Source: CAZOEL01 sp964578835
GTDB taxonomy: Bacteria; Desulfobacterota; Syntrophobacteria; Syntrophobacterales; Syntrophobacteraceae
DNA: 64,000 nucleotides
Direction of reading: 5' to 3'
Assembly (NCBI GenBank): GCA_964578835.1
Contig: CAZOEL010000023.1
Span: 20,279-84,278, forward strand
Of this stretch, positions 1 through 8,260 are shown piece after piece. The notes under the pieces are model-generated. The model saw only the letters and a list, made by a program, of their open reading frames with translations, had not been told where the DNA came from and ran no database searches. Both the position numbers and the translations under genes were made by a program. Numbering within the stretch: the stretch's first letter is position 1; every line of letters begins with the position of its first letter.

Positions 1-194
1 CACATTGCGCATTCGTTTGTCGGAAAGGTCTTGTCCAGCTGGGCCATGCCGCCGCCGATGGCCGGACCTTTTTCCACGAGGTGCACGTAGTAGCCTGAGT
101 TGGCCAGATCGAGGGCAGCTTGCATGCCGGCGATTCCTCCGCCGATCACCAAAACTGACCCGATGGTCCCGTTACCGAATCCGTTAGTCGTCAT
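1..194 (-). CDS. hdrA: HdrA-like heterodisulfide reductase subunit A, N-terminal fragment (cut by window edge)
   Basis: Reading the minus strand from an ATG at 194 gives 64 codons that stay open to the left edge, so only the N-terminus is present. It contains an FAD-binding Rossmann fingerprint (VLVIGGGIAGMQAALDLA, about residues 15-32), then VEKGPAIGGGMAQLDKTFPT and the start of the NECAM segment that is typical of HdrA. An AGGAG ribosome-binding site lies 6 nt before the ATG. In this family HdrA is the flavin and iron-sulfur subunit of heterodisulfide-reductase-like complexes, which bifurcate or confurcate electrons in methanogens, sulfate reducers and syntrophs. The iron-sulfur motifs and partner genes lie outside the window. 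QmoA-type homologues share this N-terminus and cannot be excluded. Confidence 0.88.
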   Translation of the reverse strand, partial: MTTNGFGNGTIGSVLVIGGGIAGMQAALDLANSGYYVHLVEKGPAIGGGMAQLDKTFPTNECAM

Positions 195-615
195 ACTCAC
201 TCCTGAAGGCAATCTCACTGTACGCGGAGGATCTTTTGTAGAGGGGGCGGAAAAATCGAAAAAGACACTCGCTCTTCGGAGCCCCCTACAAGTTTGTAAT
301 TAAGATCACATAAGCAGACCTTTTGTATAACCTCAACACGGGCTCGTTGTCAAGCGAACATCATTCCATATTTTTCAGTTTATCAGTGATTTAGAGCATG
401 AAGAAGCAGGATTGCAGACCTTTTTCCCACCGGCCCCTCCTCGAGCCGTAACGCCTCCCCTTCGAGCAGGATTCTAACTGACTTCAGGCTTTTTCTTATG
501 CTCTTTGGCGGAGCCGCGTGCCAACAATAGTCATCGCCAAAAAGTAAAAAGAGGAATATAATGTCCGACCAATGCTGAATTCATATCGTATGTGCACTTT
601 AGAGCGGAGGAAAAT
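195..615. other. Divergent intergenic region between hdrA and the aminotransferase gene
   Basis: This 421-bp stretch separates divergently transcribed genes and should hold promoters for both. A weak sigma70-like pair on the plus strand is TTGTCA (347-352) and TATTTT (369-374) with a 16-bp spacer, but it is far from the start at 616. Short open frames here have no recognisable content. No RNA gene or convincing operator was seen. Confidence 0.4.
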
Positions 616-1806
616 ATGGCGGTAGCTAAGAAGATGCTCCACTTCATGGAGAGCTCGTCCTGGATACGAAAAATGTTTGAAGAGGGAGCGCGTCTAAAAC
701 AAATTCACGGGGCCGATAAGGTCTTCGACTTTAGCCTGGGCAACCCCAATGTGCCTCCACCTGAAATAGTCAAGCAAAAGCTGCTGGAACTGGTGGAAAA
801 AGATGAGCCCGGCATTCACAGCTACATGCCGAATGCGGGCCTTTATGAGACTCGCTGCGCGCTTTCTTCGTTCCTCTGCGAAGATTACTGCATCTCGGTT
901 GCTGCGGATCATATCATAGCGACATGCGGAGCGGCCGGAGCGCTCAATATTATTTTTAAGGCTCTGCTCGATCCTGGAGATGAAGTGCTTGTTCCTCGCC
1001 CCTACTTTGTCGAATACGCCTTCTATGCCGACAATCACGGCGGCGTGCTCAAGACGGTTCCAACGAACGACGACTTCTCTCTCAATATTGACCAGATGGA
1101 ACAGGCCATCGGGCCCAAGACAAAGATCGTCTTAATCAACTCCCCCAACAACCCCACTGGGCAGATCTATTCCGATGCTGAGCTCATGGAGCTTGGAAAG
1201 CTGCTGGAACAGAAGAGCAGGGAGTATAACCGGGTCATTTATCTGGTATCCGATGAGCCCTATAGAAAAATCGTCTATGACGATTGCTCCGTACCTTGCG
1301 TTTTCAGCCATTATCCAAACAGCCTGGTCGGCTCCTCCTACTCCAAGGACCTTTCTTTGCCTGGTGAGAGAATCGGCTTTGTGGCCGTTCATCCGCAGGC
1401 GGAGCAAATCGATGAGCTTATGTCCTCGCTGACGCTCGCCAACCGCATTCTGGGCTTTGTCAATGCTCCTGGACTCATGCAGAGGCTTATCATCGAGCTT
1501 CAGGGCGTATGCGTGGACGTGAGCATCTACCGACGCAAAAGAGATTGGTTGGTTGAAGGCTTGAAAGCCGCCGGATATGATCTCACGGTTCCCAGAGGCG
1601 CCTTTTATCTCTTCCCGAGAAGCCCCATAGCCGACGATGTGCTGTTTGTGAAAATGCTTCTCGAAGAAAATATTCTGGCTGTGCCGGGAAGCGGTTTCGG
1701 GGGACCGGGCCACTTTCGCATCGCCTATTGCGTAGACGATTCAACCATCGAAGGCTCCTTGCCGGGATTCAAACGAGCTATGGAGCGCGCCCGGACCGCA
1801 CTTTAG
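616..1806 (+). CDS. PLP-dependent aminotransferase, class I/II (aspartate aminotransferase fold)
   Basis: A 396-residue fold-type I aminotransferase. NSPNNPTG (about 175-182) and SDEPY with the pyridine-nitrogen Asp (213) are visible, and SYSKDLSLPGERIG carries the Schiff-base Lys at about 244. The ATG at 616 is chosen over one 24 nt upstream because GGAGG ends 6 nt before it and the protein then begins near the usual family start. It should transfer amino groups between an amino acid and a 2-oxoacid in the cytoplasm. The substrate cannot be set from sequence: aspartate, aromatic, alanine and LL-diaminopimelate enzymes look alike at this level. The next gene starts 10 bp downstream, so the two are probably co-transcribed. 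Confidence 0.9.
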   Translation: MAVAKKMLHFMESSSWIRKMFEEGARLKQIHGADKVFDFSLGNPNVPPPEIVKQKLLELVEKDEPGIHSYMPNAGLYETRCALSSFLCEDYCISVAADHIIATCGAAGALNIIFKALLDPGDEVLVPRPYFVEYAFYADNHGGVLKTVPTNDDFSLNIDQMEQAIGPKTKIVLINSPNNPTGQIYSDAELMELGKLLEQKSREYNRVIYLVSDEPYRKIVYDDCSVPCVFSHYPNSLVGSSYSKDLSLPGERIGFVAVHPQAEQIDELMSSLTLANRILGFVNAPGLMQRLIIELQGVCVDVSIYRRKRDWLVEGLKAAGYDLTVPRGAFYLFPRSPIADDVLFVKMLLEENILAVPGSGFGGPGHFRIAYCVDDSTIEGSLPGFKRAMERARTAL

Positions 1807-1816
1807 GAGAAAGCCC

Positions 1817-2764
1817 ATGCAGAACAAGCTCTTTTTGCAGAAGAAAGGCAGCTTGCCTTCAACGGGGAAAAGTTCCTATGTGAAGACTCTCTTGTGGTGT
1901 GCTGTCGGTCTTATCTTTCTCATTATCGTTGCGCCTCTCTTTACCGGAAAGGAGCAAAAGCAGGGCGACCAGAAGCCGCCCGCTGAAAAGGGTGGAACCG
2001 TATTGAAAGAGATTCCACGGCCTCTTGCCGCCTTTCCCGAGCGCGCTTCGGAACCGGAGGCGATGCCCAGCGAAGCTAAAAAGGACGGGCTGCCCAAGCT
2101 TACCGCCATACCTGAGATGAAAAGCTTTCCGGACGGCGATCAGAGCTCGCCGTCTCCATCTCCGCCCGGGACCACGGCGCAATCGGGAACTGCTGTCGGT
2201 TCGCCGCCGGTAAATGAGCAAATGCCTGCAGCGCATGAGCAGCAACATGTGGGGCAGAGCCCACTTAAAAAGGATATTCCAGCCGGCCATGCCGGCCAGG
2301 CGCCATCCGAAGGGACTCCAACGCCGCCGAGCGCGAATCAGGCTCTCGCCTCATTCGGCCCACAGGCCTCGGCGCCGCCCGTCCCCACGGATTCGAAAGC
2401 AAAAGATGCTTCAGCCACAGCGACTTCCATCAAGAAGCAAATGAAGAAGAACGCGGTTACCGATCCTTCTGCGCCACAACCCGCGGATGCGCAGAAGCCT
2501 GCGGCTAAAACCGGCAACACGCTTTTTACGGTGCAAGTCGGTTCATTCAAAGAAAAGCAAAATGCCGAAGAGCTTCAACAGAATTTAGCAAAACGCGGTT
2601 ACGGGGTTGTGGTCAAATCGACCAATCATCCCTCCCTCGGGCAATTATATGTGGTTCAGCTGCAGCCGGTGAACGATGTGAGAAAAGCAAGCACGCTTAT
2701 GGCTCAAATAAAGCAAGAGGCGAGAGTTCAGCCGGTTCTTTTGAAGCTAAACTCCGGCGATTAA
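1817..2764 (+). CDS. Membrane-anchored SPOR-domain protein
   Basis: 315 residues. A short cytoplasmic N-terminus is followed by one membrane segment (about 22-42, TLLWCAVGLIFLIIVAPLF). A long Pro/Ala/Ser-rich low-complexity linker (about 45-225) leads to a C-terminal SPOR domain (about 232-315) beginning LFTVQVGSFKEKQNAEEL. SPOR domains bind denuded peptidoglycan glycan strands, mostly at division septa, and this layout matches FtsN/DedD-like proteins. The linker suggests the domain reaches across the periplasm to the wall. The start has a GGAGA site 6 nt upstream. Coupling to an aminotransferase gene has no obvious functional meaning. Confidence 0.82.
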   Translation: MQNKLFLQKKGSLPSTGKSSYVKTLLWCAVGLIFLIIVAPLFTGKEQKQGDQKPPAEKGGTVLKEIPRPLAAFPERASEPEAMPSEAKKDGLPKLTAIPEMKSFPDGDQSSPSPSPPGTTAQSGTAVGSPPVNEQMPAAHEQQHVGQSPLKKDIPAGHAGQAPSEGTPTPPSANQALASFGPQASAPPVPTDSKAKDASATATSIKKQMKKNAVTDPSAPQPADAQKPAAKTGNTLFTVQVGSFKEKQNAEELQQNLAKRGYGVVVKSTNHPSLGQLYVVQLQPVNDVRKASTLMAQIKQEARVQPVLLKLNSGD

Positions 2765-2840
2765 ACATATAAATAAAAGAGATGAACGGCATTCGGTCAT
2801 AACGGGCCCGACATCTTTCGCACAAACGGGTTGGATCTAA

Positions 2841-2880
2841 ACCGGCGCCATCTCTCACCTTCGTTTGAGATGACGCCGGT
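2841..2880. terminator. Hairpin between convergent genes, possible bidirectional terminator
   Basis: Arms ACCGGCG/CGCCGGT continue, after a single C/A mismatch, into CATCTC/GAGATG around a loop of about 12 nt. It lies between the ends of the SPOR gene (plus) and the Cys-rich gene (minus). There is no T-run on either side, so it may slow or end transcription but is not a classic intrinsic terminator. Confidence 0.45.
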
Positions 2881-2959
2881 CCAAGCTACAGAGTCGTTTG
2901 CGATATAATGTAAGCGCCCGATGAGCCAAAGACTTTTGTCTCTCGGAAAAGGAATCGAC

Positions 2960-3256
2960 TCATTCGGAATGTTCCGTGTTTTCCGCTTCGCGCTTTCGCC
3001 TCTTGATCTCCTTTCTGCATAACTCCCAGATAATGCATTGATCTCTATGCCTGCAGTAGAGCGCCGGGTCTGCGCAGGCGGAGCACGAGCTCACGCATTC
3101 TTCGCAGTAATTGTGTTCGTGTTTGTTGCACCGTATTCTTCCTTCCCGGTCCGGATGGAAGCGGCAGTTGACCGTTTCACTTTCTCCCAACTTGTAATCC
3201 TCCGAAATGATGCCTGACGCAATGAGGCGACGGCAAACGGAATCTAGAGATTCCAT
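2960..3256 (-). CDS. Small Cys/His-rich protein, probable zinc-binding (B-box-like)
   Basis: 98 residues, not recognised as a named family. It contains 10 Cys and several His in paired spacing: CRFH (31-34), CNKH (43-46), CEEC (51-54), CSAC (58-61), then C68, H70, C74 and C80. This resembles a B-box or treble-clef zinc module followed by a further Cys cluster. The C-terminus is highly basic (KEIKRRKREAE). Its start overlaps the 3' end of surE by 13 bp, so translation is likely coupled to surE. Protein- or nucleic-acid binding is only a guess. Confidence 0.7.
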   Translation of the reverse strand: MESLDSVCRRLIASGIISEDYKLGESETVNCRFHPDREGRIRCNKHEHNYCEECVSSCSACADPALYCRHRDQCIIWELCRKEIKRRKREAENTEHSE

Positions 3257-3996
3257 TCCTTCAGTGCGTCCATCATCTTGTAATGTGTAAGATCATGGTG
3301 GATGGGAGTGACGGAAATATACTTCTCGGCGATGGCGAGGGAGTCAGCCGAAGGATTCATATCGGGAAGCACAGCGCTGTTGCATAGCCAATAATATACG
3401 TGACTTCGAGGATCGATGCGCCGGTCATACTTCTCCACGCATCTCATGACTCCCTGATGAGTGACGCGAACGCCCTTTACCTCTTCGGCCGGGACGTCCG
3501 GGACGTTCACGTTGAGGGAGACGCCCTGAGGCAGCCCGTGCTTTTCTATCTTGCGAATCAGCTTCGGGATGAAGCTGGTTGCTGCGCTGAAGTCTTTCGT
3601 AATGAAAGAGTTTATAGACACCGCGATGGACGGCAGCCCCAGTACTGCGGCTTCCGTAGCGGCGGAGACCGTTCCGGAGTAAATAACATTCACGCCGACG
3701 TTGGCGCCCATGTTGATGCCGGAAACCACCAGTTGCGGAGGCGGTTTTACAAGCTCGGTCACCGCGATCTTCACACAATCGGCCGGAGTTCCCGTCAGAG
3801 CGTAACCGAACGCCTCTCCGTTTCTGGACACAACCTTTACGCGAAGAGGATTGAGAAATGTGATGGCGTGACCGACCGCGCTTTGCTCGGTTTCCGGAGC
3901 GACTACCGTAACATCGTGCTCCTTCTTGAGCCCGATAAAAAGAGCTTCGATGCCTTTTGAATAAATACCGTCGTCATTCGTCAAGAGAATCCGCAT
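3244..3996 (-). CDS. surE: 5'/3'-nucleotidase SurE
   Basis: 250 residues, the normal family length. The N-terminus MRILLTNDDG supplies the metal-binding Asp pair (8-9). Also present are the Ser of EQSAVGHAIT (about 39), the Asn region VSGINMGANVG (about 92-102) and YSGTVSAATEA, all hallmarks of SurE. SurE proteins hydrolyse nucleoside 5'/3'-monophosphates, and sometimes short polyphosphate, in a divalent-metal-dependent way in the cytoplasm, and are linked to survival in stationary phase. The overlapping Cys-rich gene downstream forms a two-gene unit. The region upstream is divergent from the lipoprotein gene at 4393. Confidence 0.95.
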   Translation of the reverse strand: MRILLTNDDGIYSKGIEALFIGLKKEHDVTVVAPETEQSAVGHAITFLNPLRVKVVSRNGEAFGYALTGTPADCVKIAVTELVKPPPQLVVSGINMGANVGVNVIYSGTVSAATEAAVLGLPSIAVSINSFITKDFSAATSFIPKLIRKIEKHGLPQGVSLNVNVPDVPAEEVKGVRVTHQGVMRCVEKYDRRIDPRSHVYYWLCNSAVLPDMNPSADSLAIAEKYISVTPIHHDLTHYKMMDALKEWNL

Positions 3997-4392
3997 AGAG
4001 CCTTTCCACTTTCCAGAGAATTAGAGCTGCGCAAATAGCAGAATTCGACATAGAAGTAGAATGGTAACCCCTTCACCGCTCTTAGGCAATAATGGCGCTC
4101 TTTGAGCGCAGCCATTCTCTGCCCGATGCAACCGCGGCTCTTTGAGGCTTTGAAGAATAGAGGATTGTAAATTGTAAATAAAGTCCTATACTCAAATCGG
4201 GGCTCATGTTTGGCTGATTGACTGATAGTATCGGGGTGATTTTCTTAGTGAAAAGATTCGGGCCGTATTTGAAGTCACTGTTTTCAGAAGATTATTGCGC
4301 AGCCTTTGATCGCGTCCTGGGCTCCCGTCATCCATATCAGCGCAAAATTGAGGGCGCATCTGCTGCGAATAGTTTCAGGAGGGGAAGTAATC
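3997..4392. other. Divergent intergenic region, surE to lipoprotein gene
   Basis: 396 bp without a supported gene. A hairpin at about 4091-4116 pairs GCGCTC with GAGCGC around TTT, flanked by AATG/CATT. Its role is unclear. A short plus-strand open frame from about 4218 has no coding features and runs into the lipoprotein gene out of frame. Promoters for both flanking genes are expected here but none stands out. Confidence 0.35.
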
Positions 4393-4920
4393 ATGAGGTG
4401 TGCTGTTAGACTAGTGCTGATCTTTGCTGCTGTTCTTCCATTTCTTTCATCATGCGGACCAATGTCGAGATATCGTGAGCTTTCGCCGGGAGAGATGAGG
4501 CTAATGAGAATCGAGCTTCCTGAAATCATGGCGGAGAACTTGCCCTATGACGTCATAATCAAATATGCGGCCGATGGAGAGCCTGAAATCGAAAAAGCCT
4601 GTTTCCGATGGATTGCGGACACGCCCTCGGTGGCTAAACCTTCTCTTTACTGGTACACGCATGAGGTGCAGACAGATCAGCCCATAGGCTCGGCGAAAGC
4701 CCGGTGGCTTGCAGAAGGACCCTATATGGACATGTCCGGCACTTTTTGCGTCGATTCCGACGCCATAAGAGACGGCGGCGATGACATCCTGATCGTCAAG
4801 TTCAAAGCTGGAGGGCTCAAGCCCGAATACAACCGTCTCGAGTGCTATATTGAATATAGAGGTAATGGAGAGCCTAGGAAAACCAATGAAGTGAGCGCAA
4901 AATTCGTGGTCGAGAGATAG
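4393..4920 (+). CDS. Predicted lipoprotein of unknown function
   Basis: 175 residues from the ATG at 4393, chosen because AGGAGGGG lies just upstream and a type II signal peptide follows directly (MRCAVRLVLIFAAVLPFLSS then Cys). The lipobox is LSSC. The mature part contains a beta-rich stretch with Tyr and Trp pairs (SLYWYTHEVQTDQ) and repeated acidic runs, but no family was recognised. It is probably anchored in the outer or inner membrane facing the periplasm. The M50 protease gene begins 23 bp downstream and may be in the same transcript. Confidence 0.7.
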   Translation: MRCAVRLVLIFAAVLPFLSSCGPMSRYRELSPGEMRLMRIELPEIMAENLPYDVIIKYAADGEPEIEKACFRWIADTPSVAKPSLYWYTHEVQTDQPIGSAKARWLAEGPYMDMSGTFCVDSDAIRDGGDDILIVKFKAGGLKPEYNRLECYIEYRGNGEPRKTNEVSAKFVVER

Positions 4921-4943
4921 CCAATCGCTGAACGGAGCTTGCC

Positions 4944-6092
4944 ATGCCCGAATATCAAAAGCCGAAGCAAACGAAACGCAGCATTGAACTTTTTAGGATC
5001 GCCGGGATCCAGATCAGCATTGATTATTCATGGTTCATAATTTTTGCTCTCATTCTGTGGAGTCTTTCGGCCGGCTATTTTCCCCGGGAATATCCAGGCA
5101 TGGGGTTTGGTTCTTATTGGCTCGCAGGGCTCATCGCAACGATTTTTTTCTTCGTATCCGTAATTCTTCACGAACTGTCACATTCCCTCATGGCTATTCG
5201 ATCCGGGATCAACATCCCGGAGATCACCCTCTTTATCTTCGGGGGAGTTTCCAGACTTGGAGAGGAAGCCAGAGATCCTTTGACGGAATTTAGAATTGCC
5301 ATAGTGGGGCCTTTGAGCAGTTTTGTTCTCGCCCTTGCTTTTTGGGTGCTCGAGATTGCCTTCAAGCCTTCCGGCATTCCTCTTTTGGCTGCGATATTCG
5401 GGTACCTTGCCTGGATCAATATAGCTTTGGGCGTTTTCAACCTGATTCCCGGCTTCCCGCTCGATGGAGGAAGGATTTTGAGAGCCGCGGTCTGGCTTAA
5501 GACGGGATCTCTGCCGAAGGCGACCAGATGGGCCTCCGATGTTGGGAAAGGGTTTGCTGTGGCGCTAATGGTTCTTGGCGGTTTTCAGCTTTTCGGCGGC
5601 GCCATAGTCGGTGGAATATGGCTCTTTCTGATCGGGGTGTTTCTGCGCGGCGTGGCGGAGAGCGGCTACCAGGAAGTGATGGTGAGGCAAGCTTTCGAGG
5701 GAATGCGAGTAGAGGAGGTTATGATCGAGGACGTTATCGGCGTTCCCCCGGACCTTCCTGTCTCGACGCTCATAGTAGATTACTTTCTTCGGCACGGATA
5801 TCAGGGGTTTCCGGTTGTTCGCAACGGACGTCCCCTCGGTATCGTCTCCTTATCCAACATAAAGGACCTTTCCGAGGAGGAGCAAAAGAGTAAAACCGTC
5901 GAGCAGATGATGACTCCCATGACGCCCGGAATCAGCATGGAGCCCGGGCAATCTCTTGCTGAGGCTATGCAAAGGATGACAGAGGAGAATATCGGACGAC
6001 TGCTGGTCGTCGAAGGAGATCGTCTTATCGGAATGATTACCAAGACAGGTTTGCTCCGCTTTCTTGAAATAAGAAGAGTTTTGAACAAATAG
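4944..6092 (+). CDS. Site-2-type zinc metalloprotease (M50) with C-terminal CBS pair
   Basis: 382 residues. The membrane part (about 25-240) holds the zinc motif HELSH (76-80) and the third-ligand segment NLIPGFPLDGGR with the Asp at about 174. Two CBS repeats follow: VEEVM...GIVSLSNIKDL (about 255-310) and VEQMMTPM...LIGMITKTGLL (about 320-375). Family members cut substrate proteins within the membrane, typically anti-sigma factors or membrane regulators, and the CBS pair commonly senses adenine nucleotides. The physiological substrate is unknown. The length and domain order are usual for bacterial and archaeal M50-CBS proteins. Confidence 0.9.
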   Translation: MPEYQKPKQTKRSIELFRIAGIQISIDYSWFIIFALILWSLSAGYFPREYPGMGFGSYWLAGLIATIFFFVSVILHELSHSLMAIRSGINIPEITLFIFGGVSRLGEEARDPLTEFRIAIVGPLSSFVLALAFWVLEIAFKPSGIPLLAAIFGYLAWINIALGVFNLIPGFPLDGGRILRAAVWLKTGSLPKATRWASDVGKGFAVALMVLGGFQLFGGAIVGGIWLFLIGVFLRGVAESGYQEVMVRQAFEGMRVEEVMIEDVIGVPPDLPVSTLIVDYFLRHGYQGFPVVRNGRPLGIVSLSNIKDLSEEEQKSKTVEQMMTPMTPGISMEPGQSLAEAMQRMTEENIGRLLVVEGDRLIGMITKTGLLRFLEIRRVLNK

Positions 6093-6460
6093 GAGCAGCT
6101 TTTCTGCAACAGATGCTTTCAATCGAGGGTTGCTCGAATCGGCATTCTTGACCTGATGAGCGCCGTCTGGTATTGTGCGGGCATATTCTCAATCTTTTTT
6201 GTGTTGACCTTACTTGTGATCGTTTTTGGTTGCACGGATTTTCTCGATTGACAACTGGTGAGGCGGCGCCTCACAGAAGGAGGTTCATCTCGCTTTTTTG
6301 TTTACACAAGCCCTAGATTTCATTGAACTCTTCTTCACTCCGGCTTCAGTGCCCTTGTGAGGTTGCCGGGTGAGAGGAATATCTGCAGATAGCGGAGGAG
6401 CAAAGCGGCACTGGCAGGAAGAATGATGGCGCTTTTACAATACAATGAAGGAGGATGATT
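6093..6460. other. Intergenic region with a short perfect hairpin
   Basis: 368 bp between the M50 protease gene and dodecin. It holds the palindrome GTGAGGCGGCGCCTCAC (6258-6274), with a T-run (cgcttttttg) about 17 nt later, which may act as a loose terminator for the protease gene. A TTGACA at 6249-6254 has no good -10 partner. Nothing else was recognised. Confidence 0.35.
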
Positions 6461-6676
6461 ATGGGCAGTGTGTATAAAGTTGTCGAACTGGTTGGATCGA
6501 GTGAGACCTCATGGGAAGACGCCGTTAAGATGGCGGTTGAAACAGCAGCCCAGTCCCTTCGTGATTTACGCGTTGCTGAAGTCAGTGAAATGGACGTAAA
6601 GCTGGAAAACGGCAAGGTAACCGCTTACCGAGCGAAGGTGAAAGTCTCCTTCAAGTATGAAGCCGGACAAGCATAG
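6461..6676 (+). CDS. Dodecin-family flavin-binding protein
   Basis: 71 residues, the usual dodecin length. The pattern VYKVVELVGSSETSWEDAV...SLRDLRVAEV...VTAYRAKVKVSFKYE matches the family, with the SW motif whose Trp stacks on flavin. The ATG at 6461 is preferred over the one at 6455 because AAGGAGG ends 6 nt before it and would touch the earlier codon. Dodecins form hollow 12-mers that store or buffer riboflavin, FMN or FAD in the cytoplasm. The gene appears monocistronic, with 264 bp before the next gene, which is on the opposite strand. Confidence 0.92.
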   Translation: MGSVYKVVELVGSSETSWEDAVKMAVETAAQSLRDLRVAEVSEMDVKLENGKVTAYRAKVKVSFKYEAGQA

Positions 6677-6940
6677 ATTCCGATAGCGTAAGAGAGACGA
6701 ATGCGTGTCCTTTTAGGCCGCATACAAGAAAAAACGCTTGCGAGGCGTTTCAATTATCCTATCGCGCCGCATTTCATAGGAAGCGCGGTCTATCAAAGGC
6801 ATACCGGAGTGTGATGCGCTCCTGAGCATTGTTTTTTGACTAAACGCTGCTGCTTTGTTCCTTTGCAGCGCAACCCAGTCCGGACCGAATCGATTGCATC
6901 GCCGCATGAGCAATGTTTCTGCTCATGCGGCAAAAAAACA

Positions 6941-7654
6941 TCAAGGAACATCGCTTTCTTCCCATTTGATATCTCTTATGTTGCTGACCTCGCTCAACAG
7001 TCTTTGGATGATCTCGCCATAGGGATAGTGCTCCTTACCGCAAAGACGCAAGCGGTAGGTGACGATCTTCTCAGGGATGTTCTCGCTGTAGTTCACAAAC
7101 TTCAGATCAAGGTGTTTGTAATCTTTCAAAACGGTTTTGATACGCTCCAGTTGTCTTCCGGAGTTGACGCACGTAATCGTGAGCATCGTGTACACATCGT
7201 GCGCGAAGAAGAATTTCAAGCGCCTTAAATTGTAAAGAATAAGAAGGCTTATGAGAGATGTGTAAACGGCCGGGAGCAAATATCCCGCCCCGACGGCCAA
7301 TCCTATGCCGGTCACGAGCCACAGTCCCGCCGCAGTGGTCAATCCCCGCACGGAGCCTTTTCCTTTGATAATCGCCCCCGCGCCGAGAAAGCCCATACTC
7401 GCTATGGCGTAGGATGCAATTCGGCCAGGGTCGAGTCGCACCACGGATCTTACGCTCAGATCGTGGAATATAGCCTCCAAATGAAGAGATAGCATCATCA
7501 TCAGGCATGAGCCCAAGGCTACCAGAATATTGGTCCTGAAACCGGCGGATTGGCCGTGGGACTCACGCTCGAAGCCTATAGCTCCGCCAAGGAGAGTGGC
7601 CAGCGTCAACTTCCCCAACCAGATAAGAGATTCATGCAAGTCAAAGATATCCAT
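6941..7654 (-). CDS. MgtC/SapB family membrane protein
   Basis: 237 residues. The N-terminal MgtC domain (about 10-150) contains LATLLGGAIGFERE, FRTNILVALGSCLMM, GRIASYAIASMGFLGAGAI and GLTTAAGLW, the conserved blocks of the family, in four to five hydrophobic segments. A soluble C-terminal part of about 85 residues looks ACT-like. MgtC proteins support growth at low magnesium and, in pathogens, inhibit F-type ATP synthase; most environmental members have no assigned role. It starts 3 bp after the nitroreductase stop, so the two genes form one unit with the nitroreductase first. Confidence 0.88.
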   Translation of the reverse strand: MDIFDLHESLIWLGKLTLATLLGGAIGFERESHGQSAGFRTNILVALGSCLMMMLSLHLEAIFHDLSVRSVVRLDPGRIASYAIASMGFLGAGAIIKGKGSVRGLTTAAGLWLVTGIGLAVGAGYLLPAVYTSLISLLILYNLRRLKFFFAHDVYTMLTITCVNSGRQLERIKTVLKDYKHLDLKFVNYSENIPEKIVTYRLRLCGKEHYPYGEIIQRLLSEVSNIRDIKWEESDVP

Positions 7655-7657
7655 GTA

Positions 7658-8200
7658 TCAAAACTTCTCGTAATGAACGAATTCGTTGACGTCTTTTCTT
7701 TTGGGAGGGGAGGGCGTTTTGGCCGGATAACCTATCGGAATAAGGGCCACCGACTCATAGCCGGCAGGCAATCCAAGGACTTCCTTGACCTTATCGTGGT
7801 CGAACATTCCCACCACGACGGAGCCAAGGCCCAGGTCATGCGCGGCAAGGCAGAGGCTTTGCGTTGCGATGCCGAGATCAAAAAGCATCCAGTCGCCAAA
7901 TTTCGTAGCGGCCTCGCCTTTGTAATAACCGGCGCTCTGCGTTTTTCCGCAGATGCTCAATATCACAGGAGCTTGCTCCATCGCTTTTGTCGCCGGATTT
8001 CCCTTGGCCAGCGCATCCTGGAGCTTCTGCTTCATTCCTTGATCTTTTACGATCACGATCTCCCAACACTGAGTATTGGCCCAGGATGGAGACCAACGCA
8101 CAGCTTCGAGCGCCTGCCGGAGCAATTCGTCCGGAACGTCCTTTTCTTCAAAGCTTCGAACGCTTCGTCTTTCTTTGATGATATCCATAAAATCGCCCAT
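7658..8200 (-). CDS. Nitroreductase-family FMN oxidoreductase
   Basis: 180 residues. The FMN-phosphate-binding N-terminus DIIKERRSVRSFEEKDV and the block RWSPSWANTQCWEIVIVKD are typical. The C-terminal LGLGSVVVGMFDHDKVKEVLGLP and SVALIPIGYPA blocks also fit. The ATG at 8200 follows GAGGAGG by 6 nt and is preferred to an upstream codon lying inside that site. Members use NAD(P)H to reduce nitro groups, quinones or other electrophiles, or serve in flavin or cofactor metabolism. The substrate is unknown. It is followed immediately by the MgtC-like gene. Confidence 0.9.
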   Translation of the reverse strand: MGDFMDIIKERRSVRSFEEKDVPDELLRQALEAVRWSPSWANTQCWEIVIVKDQGMKQKLQDALAKGNPATKAMEQAPVILSICGKTQSAGYYKGEAATKFGDWMLFDLGIATQSLCLAAHDLGLGSVVVGMFDHDKVKEVLGLPAGYESVALIPIGYPAKTPSPPKRKDVNEFVHYEKF

Positions 8201-8260
8201 GCCGTTCCTCCTCTGCAAAAGAGCTCTGAAATGGTGATTATCTCTGCAATGCTATTTGCT

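Noticed and set aside
1132..1713. Long minus-strand frame inside the aminotransferase gene (193 codons)
   Set aside because: Shadow frame of a clear gene; no domain seen.
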